Source: Stereocaulon alpinum
Taxonomy: Eukaryota; Ascomycota; Lecanoromycetes; Lecanorales; Stereocaulaceae
Reading direction: 5' to 3'
Assembly: GCA_018257865.1 (NCBI GenBank)
Contig: JAEUBA010000046.1
Coordinates: forward strand, 1 to 64,000
Length of the DNA: 64,000 nt
Shown: piece by piece, positions 11,411 to 24,532 of the stretch
Layout of the letters: each line of letters opens with the position of its first letter
Position numbering within the stretch: the first letter of the stretch is position 1
Made by a program: the position numbers and the translations under genes
Notes under the pieces: generated by a model
Told to the model about the DNA's origin: nothing
The model's input: only the letters and a program-made list of their open reading frames with translations
Databases searched by the model: none

Positions 11411-12494
11411 TATTATTGTTAGATAGAATCGTATATAGAGATTTTATCAAGTACGTACGGAGGCTTTAGTAAGCCCCAGCCCTAGTAGACTAGTAGTAAG
11501 CGAGCCTAGTTGAGCAGGTCTTATCCACTATAGTTTTCACCACTTATTCTAACGACCAGTTATGCTCAGCAGCGTTATGGAGGCGGTTTCGGATTTAAAG
11601 ACAGGGTTGTCCGATTCGCTAACGCTCTATTTGCGGCGTCTGCGTACAGACAAGTCCAGCCGTACAGCTGAAACGGCACACCTCCGTGCTGCTGTTCCTT
11701 CACCCTAGTCATCCATTGCTATGTTCTGCAAACCCTGGAAATTGAGTCAGAGGCGACATTGTATTAGGTCCCAACTGCAATTCTATTGTAACATGACTCC
11801 TGTATGCGAGCTCCCTTCATAGTCTGATTACGGACTCTGAACCTGAAATTGGTGTCAAAGGTTCCTTCGAATCCTTCGCGCACAGCTCGAACACACTAAT
11901 GCAACATAGTCATGCGCACGTTCCAGCTAGGAGCTCTGGGCATATGCCGCAGGGCTGGCCAACCTTTGCATCATCTACGGTGCTGAATTCAATGAGCTTT
12001 CAAATTGATAGCGCTCTCGATTGTTGCACAGTCTCTCTACGCCTCTTCTGACTTAGCACTCTTCCTGCTACTGATTATGCTACTGTTTTCCCAGATAAAA
12101 CAATATCTTTCGGTGAGGGTCTAGTACCGATAATGTTTCTCCGTCCAGCAGTACCTGTGCACAGCTAATTGCCTGTTCCTTTACATGAGGTACGCCGGAC
12201 GGTTGGGTAGATTCGAATCCCAGTACTTGCGCGCAGGAAGACTGCAATTAGAAGCGCAGCAGTGAGCAATTTGTCATATAAATAGACTTGTGCCATGAGT
12301 CTACTGAATCATGAGATGGGAGAATATCAACGCCGCAAAAAGCGGAGGTGGGGTTGGCGGTACGGTACCTCATTCTATTTCATCGTGAGTGATGACCAGA
12401 GAAGCGGAGGTCCCTAATCTTCAGCTGACTCGTCTACCTTGCTCGTACTGGTCCGTCCTCTGATTTGTAAATCACCCATGGGCACGAGTTTGCA
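11411..12494. other. Spacer between the repeat compartment and the first gene
   Basis: Base composition is normal, with CpA and TpG present. No gene, tRNA or repeat could be supported. The last few hundred bases are presumably the promoter of the kelch gene that starts at 12,495. Confidence 0.5.
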
Positions 12495-14533
12495 ATGCAA
12501 TCTTTTCGCTACATCAATGTCGGTATATGCATGTTGCTTCTTCCAACAGCAGTCTTAGGCAAGTCCCTGTTGGGCCTTTTCCATGACAACGTAGTGCCCG
12601 CAACAAGATTCGAGAAACGTCAGATTAGTGGGGTAATTGACACGTCTCAATTCCTTCGACGAGCATACCAAGCTTGTGAGCAATTCTACGCTGAATGATG
12701 CATAAAGTCAGGCAATAACTAAATACGCAGCTACTGTCGTTGATAATTATGTCTATATTGACGGAGGAGATTTCTCGTTCCTCAGCAATGGAATCCCAGA
12801 CTATGAGCATTGTACGATCGGGAATAGGAGCGATATGCATCTGTACTAATAACGTTTACCCTAGCAAATACCCTTCTTTCCATCGATCTATCTCAAAGCT
12901 GGACAAATTCATCCGTCAGGATCCAATCTATCGCCAAACCTGAGGGCTGCGTCAGTCAGAATAATCCTTCGCTATGGTACCACCAACAGGAAGGAGTCCT
13001 CTATTCGGGCTTTGCCGGCTGGCAGTCCCAATACTCGACCGACTCGGTTAACCTAGACAGTCTATCCATCTGGACTTTCACACCCGACGGGACTGGTGGG
13101 GGCGCCTGGAAAGATGTTTTACCCGTCGGTTCACAGGCCTTCGCATCGATCAGCCGTCCGATACAAGTCTTGCAAGCTTCAGGTGCTGACAGCGCTTGGA
13201 TTCTGGGCGGGTTGAATAACTTTTCTGCTGATGTACTCCAGTATCCGTACCTGCCCAGCATGATACATTTCAATATGTCATCGAGAACAATCACCAATAT
13301 CAGCAACCCGGCATATTCGATCGCCAGCGGAGCCGTTGACAATGGTCAGATGCATTACGTGCCGTCTTTTGGTCCTCAAGGTATCTTTGTCGCCATGGGC
13401 GGAGACACTGTCCAGAACATTTCGGGGCCGATCAGCTTTGACACTGTGGCTGTTTTCGATCCTGCGAAACAAGAGTGGTTCAACCAGACCACTACGGGTA
13501 GTCCACCAAGTGCTAGGGTCGAGTTCTGTACCGCGGGCATAAATTCAACAAACGGCACCTACGAGATGTACGTAAAGAAGCACACGCATAGTTCAAGCCC
13601 AGATTAATTTGTTAAAAAAATCTGACTCACCTCCCAGATTCGTCTACGGAGGCTGGGGCGCTCATTTCGGCGCCCAGACCGTCCAGTTCGACACGATAAA
13701 CATCCTCACTCTCCCAGCCTTCCACTGGATCAGTGTACCCAACAACCCTCAGAACCCCCGAATCGGTCTCACCTGCAACGCTGTCGGAGGAAGCCAAATT
13801 CTGACTATTGGCGGCCGGGATGGATTAACAAATTCTATGTACATGGATAGCTCCTTCAGCACCAAGGATCCCAATGCGCAAGGCTTAGCGATTTTTGACT
13901 TGACCAACCTAACCTTTTCGACCCAGTATACAGCTGGAGCACCAGCATATGAGCAGTCTAGGGTCGTTAAGCAGTTCTATTCGGACGCGCAGCAGTACGT
14001 CGAAGAAGCTAACGACATCCGTATGCTATAACGTATTAACAGCAAACCAGAACATACAGTCAGAGCCTCACAGTAGGTGTCGCAGCTCTCTTATCGGTCA
14101 CCCATTTCACAAATAGTATGTACCCAACCCCGTCTCCCAGCCAGCTTTCAGCCCAAAGTTTTACTAACCTTCTCATCCAGCAACCACCTCCTCGACTCCA
14201 GCCAAAACAACCTCTGCAAGTCACACGATAGCCACCTCTGATAGTAACACCGGCGCCATCGCAGGTATCACCATGGGCGGCATCTTCGTATTCGCCCTAA
14301 TCGCTGGATCCACACTCTTCTACTTGAAGAAGCGTAGGGGGCGCAGACCGCAAGAAATCAATCCTGCAGAGCCAATCAGGCAAGCCACTACGATGGCGGA
14401 GCGAGGAGAATCTACTTTGCAAGCGGCGGATCAAGGCTATGAAAGACCAGCGGAATTAGAGACTAGGCGCTTGTTCGAGATGGAGGGTAGTTACTTGCCA
14501 GAGCTTGGGGATAGGGGGAGACGAGTACCGTAA
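12495..14533 (+). CDS. Kelch-repeat single-pass membrane protein
   Basis: Six predicted exons (12495-12675, 12731-12811, 12865-13567, 13638-13994, 14051-14115, 14181-14533) join in phase to give 579 residues. A hydrophobic N-terminus (about residues 5-22) looks like a signal peptide. It is followed by beta-propeller kelch blades with Gly-Gly pairs (WILGGL, FVAMGGD, VYGGWG, LTIGGRDG) and several N-glycosylation sequons. A Ser/Thr-rich stalk leads to one transmembrane helix (about 489-511), then a basic KKRRGRR stop-transfer and an acidic cytoplasmic tail. Intron 2 has a perfect TACTAAT branch site and intron 5 has TACTAAC. Fungal proteins of this layout are common and mostly uncharacterised. 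It is the first gene next to the RIP compartment but looks intact. Confidence is high for the family and moderate for exon 5. Confidence 0.85.
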
Positions 14534-15494
14534 GTGTACGGCAAGAGGAGAATTTTGGTAAACCGGATATGAACGGTGGCATTCTACATTCACACTAGCT
14601 ACCCTTTTCAGTACCATCACAGAATATCTCCAACTTCCCATCTGGATCTCATCTTCCAGAGGTCTGAGCATATCACATCCCTGGCACAACCTTAGCCTAA
14701 ACAACGCCCTCGACGCTCAATTTTCCTCCCTTTCAGCTCAGCTAACCCCAAATCCCTGCCTCATCTCCACTATTTCCTACGAACTTTAGCGTGTACAATT
14801 TCAACAAGAATGTCCCTGAAAAGAGAAGACTCGAACCAACAAACCCCCGCCAGGAGTCTACACAGACCTATCCATCCTCGAACGCGCCGGCGTGGTAGAG
14901 GTACATCCTAGTCTCGAAATTTCCATGAGACACAAACACAACACCATATCACCCAAGTGTGAGCCTAGAACAACCGTTTCAGGGTCCATGAGCCTTAGGG
15001 TAGCAAAGTATTAGCTCATCGTGAGTATGGACTGGGTAATCTGCCGCTTTCGACGGCGTGGTGAAGAGTGGTGGTGGTGGGAAAGTTGTGAGTAGGTAGG
15101 GGATTGAATGTCTGTGGAAGAGGAGTGGGTAGGTCAGAGAGCAAGCATGAGGAGTATGTTGATAGTATAGGGAGGCGGCAGTATACGGGGTGGCGGTTCA
15201 GGGATAAACCTATGAGGTCCATCTTGGGATAATCCATCATACTGTGGTTGACAAGATAGCGGCTATACTCGCGCTCAAGGAACGGAAGATGAGCAAGTCA
15301 ATGGGCACTGAATCAGACCATGAAACGATATACAAAGTGACGAAAGATCTAGGATCAGGAATGCGTTGAGTTGAGGAAACGCCACGTATTTTGGCGCCCT
15401 TCCGTTCCTCTATGATCTATATCATAATTTCGTACCCCTGTATATATACAGACCTCAGTACAAGCCCTCCGCCATTCTCCCAAATGGAGCTTAC
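14534..15494. other. Intergenic; possible coding relic at about 14,838-14,960
   Basis: The spacer lies between the 3' ends of two convergent genes. On the plus strand at about 14,838-14,960 there is a short open stretch with coding character (contains YTDLSILERAGVVEVHPSLE). It has no start codon or partner exon that I can place. It may be a gene relic. Nothing else is supported. Confidence 0.25.
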
Positions 15495-16543
15495 TTACGC
15501 CTTCTCCAGCAAATACCTTGCAGCATGACTAACATGATCATCCGCAAAAGTCGCCATGGTAAAGTAGCTATGGTCATAGCCATCCTGCCATCTAAGATTC
15601 ACTTTGCCTTTGCCCTCTGCGGCTTTGACGAAGTTCTCGGGGAGTAGTTGGTTTTGCTTGTAGAAGTTGTCTGCTGTGCCCTGTGACATTGTTAGCAGGC
15701 TTCTGTCACCATGGGCATTGAGTATCTGGAGACGTACGACATCGATTAGTATATCAAACGGCTCGCCCTTCCAGTTCTTTACTAATTCGGTTGCATCGTG
15801 CTCCTCCCACTTCTCTTTATTCTCTTCTCCAAAGTATCCCTTGAATGCCTTTTCGCCCCATGGGCATTTCATCGGGTTGGCGATAGGCGCGTATGCGGAT
15901 ACAGACTTGTATTTACCGGGGTTCTTCAAAAACTAGATGCAGCATCTCATCAGCATCTTCTATGCTCACCTAGAGCCACAGCCTTATGCGTCCACTCACC
16001 AAAGTCAGAGCACCATGCCCACCCATACTGTGTCCAAAGATGCTGACCCTCTCACTATCAATCTCTCTAAAGTTCTCAAACACAGTCTTCGGCAGTTCTT
16101 GCGTGATGTAGCTGTACATCTTATAGCCCTTCGACCACGGCGACTTAGTAGCGTCAACGTAGAAGCCTGCGCCGCTGCCAAAGTCATAGGAGTCGTCTTC
16201 GCCTTCAATCTTGAGACCACCTATCAACGTCTTCGTTAAGTGGAGCTTTTAGACGCAAAGAACATATAGGGCACGCACGAGGACTGGTGTCTGGGTAAAG
16301 AATGGCGATGCCTTTCTGGCTGGCAGCATGTTGGAAGAAGCCCTTTTCCGCCCCGTTGTCTCCAGTACACGTTAAGCCGGCAAGGTAAATTAAAAGTGGT
16401 GCTTTGTGCAGCGAGTTTGTGGTTGTCTGCGGAGGAAGGTAGAGGTTAAAGGCCATCTCGCAATTGGTGGAGGAGGCATTGTGAGCGAGCTTAAGGAGCT
16501 TGCCGCCGAAGGATGTGATTGTGGCTTTTGTTTGTACAGACAT
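15495..16543 (-). CDS. S-formylglutathione hydrolase (esterase D family)
   Basis: Four exons (16279-16543, 16000-16220, 15738-15932, 15495-15680) join in phase to 288 residues, close to the usual 280 or so. The enzyme hydrolyses S-formylglutathione to formate and glutathione, the last step of glutathione-dependent formaldehyde detoxification in the cytosol. The alpha/beta-hydrolase nucleophile elbow GHSMGG is clear. The N-terminal LTCTGDN oxyanion region, the late HGD-less GTADNFYKQ segment and the catalytic His in DHSYF also match. The 57-nt third intron starts with GTACGT and ends with CACAG. The gene is convergent with the kelch gene and shares strand with separase upstream. Confidence 0.93.
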
Positions 16544-16955
16544 TGCAGCTGAGTTGGATGCTCAATCGAAGGACTGTTCGCTCAAAAGGTTTTGGTTCCA
16601 GGTGCACTAATGTGACGTCGTTTTGGCGGAGATGCGGGGATGGTTCCGCAGGGCCTACAGCGAATAAGAGCTCCAGCTGCCCGAGCCACGGCTGTGGAAT
16701 TGAGAATATCGACAGTGATGAGAGGGAGACAAATAGACTCGGACGTAATGCTCTACGGATCTTGCAACACGTTTCGACCAGGCCTTGACGCATAATGTTC
16801 CTCTCCAGTCAACCTCGGGATCCAGCATCCATTTTTGGCAAAAGAAAACGGCGAAAAACAATACAACGTGGAAGATTAGCACTCGAACAATTCTTTCATG
16901 GATATGGTTCGATCATACCCAAGATGAAGAAGGCGCCACCCGATGCGTGTTCCCT
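16544..16955. promoter_or_regulatory. Promoter region of S-formylglutathione hydrolase / 3' flank of separase
   Basis: A 412-bp spacer between two minus-strand genes. No TATA-like or other motif stands out. Confidence 0.3.
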
Positions 16956-19900
16956 CTATGCAAGATACACAGGTACTCCATAAATAACTGGTGCCGCCCC
17001 ATTCAAATACCTCAACGTACAAGAGTCTCGTCCCCCTGCAACAGCCTGATCTAGCGAGACTGGACCCTTCGTATGGCTCTCTGTCTTTTCGACCTCTCGT
17101 ACTTTGCTCTTGCCTCTTTGCTTGGCAGACTTCTTTATCGGACTATACTGTGATTGAGCTCTCCCAAAGAGTCCCCACTTCTCCAACACAACGTGAGAGA
17201 AGCGATCGATATCTTTATCCGTAACATCCCAGAGATTAGCGACCAAGGCAGGACATCCAGCGTGCATGTAATTCATGGGTGTACCGTAAGGCTCAAATTC
17301 CCCCGTTTCGGTCAACGCGCCACTACTGCAACCCATCAGGAAAGCCACAGCGCACTTCTCGAGGTTCTTGATGGTTCTGTGGCGAATATAATTGCTGCCG
17401 CTTCCATGACCAAAGTACAAAAACAGCTCATGATCCTCTAAGCAGGATTTCATCTCGGTCTCCGTAGGCTCTCGTTGGATAATTGTCTCCCAGCCTGCTA
17501 GCTCTTCTAGAGGCTCTTCGAGTCTTCCTTGCGTGGCCTTAAGGTCACCTCCGGGATTAAGTATCGATGCTCCACCTTGTCGGCTCACGTGAAGCCCGTC
17601 AATGGCTAGCGACGATCTACCGAGCCGCTCGCGCTGTTGTTGTTGCTGCAGAATCCTTTCCCGTAGACAGCTGAGTGAAGGCAGTCTAGAGACGGCCTTA
17701 CCATTCAGACAGGCTAACGACTCCCAAGGAAAGCAATGTAGGTTCTTGTCAAGGATCAGAATCGTATGCTGCTCCGGGTCATCGTGGGTTTTGTCTTCAA
17801 CAGCCTGGTGATATTGTCGGAGCGCATCAATAGTCCCGATCACAATCTACAGAATGTAAGTACATTCCTGTAATCTCATCTCCCTCGGCAAGACCCTTAC
17901 CGAATCAAAGTCAACCTCGTCGTAAGCATTGCGCTCACCATTAAATTGTAAGATATCGACGACAAAGTACAACAAGTCCATCAAAGCCTCATCGACTTCA
18001 TTTATTTCACCTGGGCAGCCGAGCCCAAGAAAAAGCTCCAAGACATGTAGATCTAGAGTAACGAGACTGGTCTGACTTCCTCTTCCCGATTTCTGTCGAG
18101 ACGGCAGGTACTTGTCCAGAATATTCTGGAATGATTGCTGGAACCGCGACACCAGATCAAGGTCTTGCGCAGGTTGCGAGAAGATGCCTTTGAATCCTCC
18201 CAACCAGACGCTTTCAATGTTGACGAGAAGATCCTTGAGCCTTGCATCAAGCGCCTCCCTGGCCTTCCACCACTCTGCCCTTGCCTTTGTACGAGACAGG
18301 TCTTGTGCCTCCGACGCGGAGCGATTTGCAAGAGCGATGATGTCTTGCAGCTCTGCCTTTCCTTGCTCGAATTCAAAGGCTTCTTCGTCGCAGTCTATCG
18401 AACTATGCCGATTCAAAGGCAATCGTAGAACAAATGGTGCACGCCCAGCAGCCATCTTGCAAATGAAGATATCCTCTCGAGACTCGCTTAATGTAAGAGA
18501 TATCGTGGTCCATGACCTAGGCAGGATATCAATGAAATCGGCTTGGAAAGTCGCAGGTTCGAAGCTTGCAGTTGATTCAATGTTGCTGTGACCCAGAGGT
18601 GGATCACTCTTAGGCCAGACATAGATGTCCTTGGTTAGACTCAGTTGCTTTTCTACCCGAATGGCTACAGACTCCCGAAACATTGAAAGCAGTCTGCCTA
18701 CTTCTGCAATGAATATTAGCTTACAAGGCTTAAAGGACCGCGCTTCCACTAGGAAACCTTACCTAATGCATATGCCAAATGCGTTGTGGAGACTTGGGCG
18801 TTCGATGCTGGCGAGGAGGTGGCCGAGCGCATCATCAATATCCTTGCCATCAAATCTCTGATTTGGTGCATAGTGGCCGTCGAGGAGACTTTCCTTGCCA
18901 TGCTGAAAACTTTGCTTATGCCATCTTGCGCCAGACGAAGGAAGTCAACTTCGGCTATGGCTATGGAAGGGCTTCTGGGTCTTGCTTTCTTGGCTGCAAC
19001 TTTACTCCGTTTGTCTCTTGACGAGATTATATCTGTGTCTGTTGGAGGGAGCTTGATAGCACTTGGCCGACGCCTCGTATCAGAAGTCCTTATCGACGGA
19101 CAGGAAAGAGAAGATTCTGGGAGCACGCAGTACACAGGATCGCGAACTAGCCGTGCCAAACCCTGACGAAGTCGCAACCGGGATTCCAATAAAGCTTGGG
19201 GTATGACGTCCTGCTGCCCACAACAAATTTTTGCTGCAGTCTCAAGCTGAGATGCAGCTGCATCGATTTGCCCCGTACGAATCGACAGAAAGATTCGTTC
19301 TCGGATGATTTCTTGTTCAAGACGACTCAATATGATCACTTCGATATCTGGACTCTCTTGAATTGTCAGTGTTGAAGGCTTCTGGTGTCCCGCCGACTTG
19401 ATTGTCGGCTTCTTTACGACCGGTTTGCCTTGCTTCTTTGGAGGCTGCCCTGTTGTCTTGGGTTCTTCTAAGGTCAGCTCGCTCATTTCCACATCAAGAC
19501 TCTCCACGGGTGGCGACTTGTGGATCAACATGCCCAAGAAGCTCTTCTTCGTCAAGTCTCGAATAGTCTTCTCTGCCAATGCAAAGGCAGTCTCCCCGGC
19601 CTGGAGTTCTCCGCGTCCTGTGTGATACGTAGCAAGTAACAGCTGCAGCATGGCATAATTGCGATCATGCGGCACGCTAGACAAAGCAGTCTCTGCTTGC
19701 AGCAACAGCAGAGAAACATCACCACCTCCGCCGCTGCTTATCGATTGTTGTCCCAACAGTGCAGAACATTGACCAATGAGGCTTGGAGCACGGACTGCCA
19801 CGGCAACTTTCTGGCTTTGCTCGAGATAGTACCGCGATCCTTGAATGAGACCGTGCTGGGTAAAGAGTGAAGCTACATGGGTGAGACCACGGAACAACCG

Positions 19901-22900
19901 GGGAACGAGAGTCCAGAACGCAGCCCCTTGAAGGACCGAGTGCGGTGCCACTGGGTTCTCGGCAGTTGAGTGCTCAGAGATGGACAGTTCAGATATGGCT
20001 TCCACTAATGACTCTTTCCCATTTTCCGCCAGATCGTGGGGAACCACCTCTTGAATTCTGCTCAGACTGCGCTCCAAAACAGCCCATGCCCTTTGACAGT
20101 TTTTTACAGACAGTCGTGCGTAGAAGAGTGCTTCTAAAGGTAGACCCTCAGCGACTGCCAACAAGGAACGAAGGTAGTACGCGTCAGCGATCAGTTGAGA
20201 CTGTTGACTCCATTTACTGAATCTTGATCTTCCCATTTTCGGGCTATGGTAGTTTTCGTTGAATACCTCTGTAGCTTTCTTTAGGCTTTCCTTACTAGTT
20301 GGCATTAGCATCTCCCACCAGACTGTAGAAGGTACTGACCAGGTTATTAGGTTTTCATTGGCAAGGCAGTATTCAGCGTATGACAGAAACCATCGGATCC
20401 TGACATCCGGCGCGACTTCCAATGCTTCCAGGTATCGTTGAGCTTTGTGGAGGGCTTGACCAGCAGCACCTGAATATCCAAGTCGTACATACTGAAGCCC
20501 GAGTGCAGAGAGCTGCAAAACCAATGTAGAGCAGCATATTGGGGTTGCGGTTTCGTGAACAGTAGCCGACAAATGCAGTGTCGTTACTCTTAAGAAATCA
20601 AGAGCACGCATCTCTAGGTACTCGGCCACGAAGTCAAGTTGCAACAACCAGCTCCCAATGTCGTACACTTGTGTCTCAAGCGAGCTTCTATCCGGGTACT
20701 TTTGTATTAAGTGCGCCCACGAGCTCATGACTGTCTCCAGTTCCTTGATATTTGGGTTCTCCTGGCGAATATTGATGTACATATTGCGGGATGCGAGAAG
20801 GTGTGGCAGAAGCTGTTTCAGACCTAGATCGCTATGAGTCTTTGGACAGTCCTCGAACTGTTCATGCAACAAGCGATGGAGAATATCGTCGTCTAAAGCA
20901 TGAGGACTGTTTGAGAGACCAAGAAGCCGCACGATAACGCGAAGGCGTCGCACAGGGAAAACATTCACTGTATACAAATGTAATAGAGACCTAGCTAACT
21001 TGTTCAAAGTCTCGCAGAGGACAGGGTTAGGATCATGTTCAAGTAGTCTTGATGAGATGGATAATAATTGTTGCTCAAGCAAAACGCCACGCTCATCAGC
21101 AGGAAGGTTGTCGACATCAAAGTATGCCTTTAGATTATGAACGGTCCCAACAGCCTTCGTGGCTACTTTCGGATAGGCAAGCAACGTCCGAGAGAGACGC
21201 CCCAAATCATCGTTACTCTTCCAAATTGCTGGTAGTGACCTGGTCGCCGCGGCTTTTGTTGCTGTTCGAAGAAATCCAAAGTGCATATGAGCATGGATAG
21301 AATCTGCGTATACTTCGGCGGCCTTTCTGTAATCTCCACTCTCCTCACAAAGTGATGCGTACCTCTCAAGCTTTATGGGCAGAAGACCAGCAAGCCTTTC
21401 ACATAGTGGTCGATTGTTGACGAGGTCTATTGATGAACGGAGACATTCCCTCAGGCTTTTCGCGTCCGCTGCTGTTTGTTTCAGGTGCAAGTAACGATAC
21501 CAGTATGCATTAGATATGGATACGAATGAAGATGAAGGACCTCTGTCGACATTACAGGTTTGTTTCGCATCTGGGTCCGCATCCTCGAGTCTCGAGATTA
21601 GCAGCAAGCAATCCCGTAGTCCTGTCTCAAATCTTGCCCACACGTCTGAAACAGCTCGAGAACAAAGGCGTGCCATGGCGACGACTGACTCTATGGTAGG
21701 AGTTGAAACCTGTAAAGCTGATCTTGTCCTTTGCTCACGCCGCGCAATGGTCTTCTGATTCTCATCTCGGCCTGAGCCATTGCCAACATATCGAATTATG
21801 AAGTTGAGGCAGAGTAGTACGATACTTGAGCACTCATCCGCACATGCAGACAAACATTGTGTCTTACTGGTGGAGGGAGGTCTGCAACTTTCTTGAAAAA
21901 CAGAGAAAGCAGACTTCCGGAGACTGGCAACGGCTGCCAACAAGCTATCTAACTCAGCAGGTTCTCCTTGTAGACTGCCTCTGAGGCTGCTGGAAGCGTC
22001 TTTCAACGCAGCTAGCACTTCATCACTGATATTTGAATTGTGTGTACGGAGCTGCAGAGCAGCACAACGACAATATAGACTGCAGAGCTGCGTCTGGGAG
22101 ACACCACATCCCGTAGCGATCCTTTTCGAATATTGTACCCATCGAAGCGCTTCGGAATGCTGCAAGCTCTCTTGCGCTAGGTCTGCCAATGATTGGTAGA
22201 GGGTGATGAACATACCCTCACCAAAACCACCCATTTCCCGAACAGGCCCCTGGAAACCTTGGAAAGTGGTCTTAGCTACCTCGTACGTATCTTTCTGGTC
22301 TGTTCTCGATCGTCTGTGGAAAGCGGATAAGCATCCAGAGAATGGCTCAATGATTTCTTTTGCCACGTCGCCTTGATGGCCCGAGAGTCGCCACCATATC
22401 AAGCGTACGCGCAAAGCTAAAACCTGCATCTGGAAGGCAGTGTCTGGCGACAGTGAGAGGTTGGAGACCTTCTCTTGTGCGGAGGATGTATTAGGGCACA
22501 AAGCCATCACACATTGAGCTAGGGTCTCAAGTTGGCGTGCTGCTCGGTCTTGAGATCCAGGCGTAGCCGAATCGACCTGCCTTTGAATCAAATTCGCTGG
22601 AGAATATTCAACGTCAAGGTGTAGATGTTGGACGATAGCTTCGATAGCGAGGGTTTCTTTTCTTAGAGCAAGGATCCTGAGCGTCTGTAGCTGCGAAGCA
22701 ATGATTAAAGCCAGCCTCTGCCCCCTGGCACCAATGTTCCGGAACATGAGCATACCAGGCAGGTTTTCGACCTTAGCATCTGGCGCTTCCTCCACAGCAA
22801 TAGGTTTTCCCGTATTCTTCTCTATCGACGGGGGCTCTATAACAGCCTCAAGACGCCTTCTGAGAATCCTGAGTTCTTTGAGGGCCAATTCATCAAATCT

Positions 22901-23578
22901 CAAAGCGATTAGCTTCCCAATCAAGGCGGACATGCCCAACTCCAGTTGGAAAGCTGGTAGAGTTGGACGACCATTGTCTTCTAAGGACCGAAGAGCGGCG
23001 AACGCTATACGCGCGCACTCTGCCTGAGGCCTGACGCCTTCAAGGCTTTGCGCCAATGAAGCTGTGGAGGACGAACGCCTGAAACGGCTCACCTTGCCGG
23101 GTGAATTGGTTATTCTGTTGACACTGAGGGGTTGTAAAGGCGTCTGGCTGCAGGGATTTGATCCATTGTTAAGCGGTGCGTGGGATGAGGACCTTGCAGG
23201 TGGTGTTCTTCTTCTCTGGGGTGGTGGGTTCTTAACGGCTTCAGTGAGTGCCTTTAATGTTGCATTGATGACCTCCGTGGCAAGTTCGAATCTCTCCTGA
23301 GGTTCGATTGCATCACTTCCTCCCCCTGCGACCTCAAGTACTGCGACTGAAGGCTGGTTTCCCGTTCTTGAACCTGCCGGTTTGACCTGTGAAGTTGGGG
23401 CCGCTCTCTTCTTCGATGGCGCAAGAACCCCAGCTTTTGTGCTCCGTCTTTGTATCGGAGCTGTGACTGGAATGAGATAAGCATGCAAGGATTCGACTGT
23501 AGCAGAAGTACATGTTGCCGTGGATGCTACTGCACGTTGTAAATTAGCTGCCCTTGCCGGCAGCTCCTTTCGGGTCAT
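16956..23578 (-). CDS. ESP1: Separase (separin, peptidase C50)
   Basis: Three exons (18763-23578, 17901-18703, 16956-17846) join in phase to 2,169 residues. An in-frame upstream ATG at 23,665 would add 29 residues. I prefer 23,578 because its MTRKEL start resembles other fungal separases. The long N-terminal part is a helical/TPR-like superhelix. The C-terminal C50 domain has the catalytic His in FLYFGHGSG (about residue 2,020) and Cys in FLMGCSS (about 2,046), then the diagnostic NLWDVTDKDID. Separase cleaves the cohesin kleisin at anaphase and is held inactive by securin. Introns are 54 and 59 nt. The 236-bp gap to the divergent gene at 23,815 is a shared promoter. Family assignment is essentially certain. 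Confidence 0.95.
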
Positions 23579-23814
23579 CGTAAACTTGCTTGTGTGTATG
23601 CCATTGTGTAGCAATGCAGCAAAAACGCCGAAAACATGTTTGAACGTCAATACAATATGTAGCAATGCTGAAGGACAAGCTTGATACCTGAACAGTCAAT
23701 TCCGTAAACAACGCGCGGTAAAAACCGCGTTGGCGCTTAAACCCGAAGCTAGCGAATCGAGAAGTGGATTCCCATATTCACATCCTGCCATTGGAACCAC
23801 TTTAAGCAACAACA
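23579..23814. promoter_or_regulatory. Bidirectional promoter between separase and the mitochondrial membrane protein gene
   Basis: The 236 bases between two divergent start codons must contain both promoters. No specific factor site could be assigned with confidence. Confidence 0.4.
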
Positions 23815-24532
23815 ATGTCTCTTGGCCCAGCACACCGGTGTCTGAGAGCTGCACTCTATCCGCAAGGTCTTCGGCTACGTCTCCACCCAGTTCAAGCCGC
23901 TGACTTTCGTGTAATCTATCACCGAGCATACGCTACCTCCACAGACAAATTACCACGCATTGCTCAACCGACGATATGGCACTCGATTATTCCCAAGGCT
24001 CTTCGAAACCGAGAATCTTCAAATAAGGTGACCAAGCCCCAACGCTCCAAGGATTGGAACCCGGCCACCTTTTTCATATGCATATTCCTGCTCATTGGAT
24101 CAAACGGTATCCAGATGCTCACTCTAAGAAATGAGTATTCAATTGCTAGCAGGAAAGCCGATGCTAAGATAGCTCTACTGAAGGAGGTCTTGGATAAGAT
24201 ACAGCGTGGCGAACAAGTTGATGTGGAAAGAGTACTTGGCACTGGGGATGAGGAGCAGGAGCAAGAATGGGCCGATGGTAAGTGTGAGAGAGACTTTTCG
24301 ACTTGTGGGGGTTTCTAATGTGTGAGGTGCAGTCATAAAGCACATCGAAGAGGAAGATCGTCTATGGCAAGCGAAGGACCGAAGAAGAGAGCAACGGCGA
24401 CTCAACAAAGAGCAAGAGGCTGCAGCCAGTGCTTCCGACGAGGACACTGCTCCCAAAGATGCTGGCGATCCTAAAATCGAAACCCAGGACTCGACGCCCA
24501 TTCAAGCCAAGAAACCACCAAGCTTCTACTGA
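23815..24532 (+). CDS. Mitochondrial single-pass membrane protein, fungal family of unknown function
   Basis: Two exons (23815-24277, 24333-24532) give 220 residues. The first 45 residues are rich in Arg, Leu and Ala and free of acids, as in mitochondrial presequences. A single transmembrane helix (around ATFFICIFLLIGSNGIQML, about residues 84-103) is followed by a charged coiled coil with RNEYSIASRKADAKIALL and LDKIQRGEQVDVERVLGTGD, then an Arg/Glu-rich helix and a Pro-rich end. I recognise this as a conserved fungal domain of unknown function, probably DUF5321. The 55-nt intron has GTAAGT and GTGCAG ends. The gene is divergent from separase. Its role is unknown. Confidence 0.82.

Noticed and set aside
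12200..12225. B-box-like GATTCGAATCCC, possible tRNA
   Set aside because: No matching A-box or acceptor stem could be folded around it.
13001..13342. 113-codon minus-strand frame
   Set aside because: It lies within the kelch exon 3, whose plus-strand frame has clear kelch motifs.
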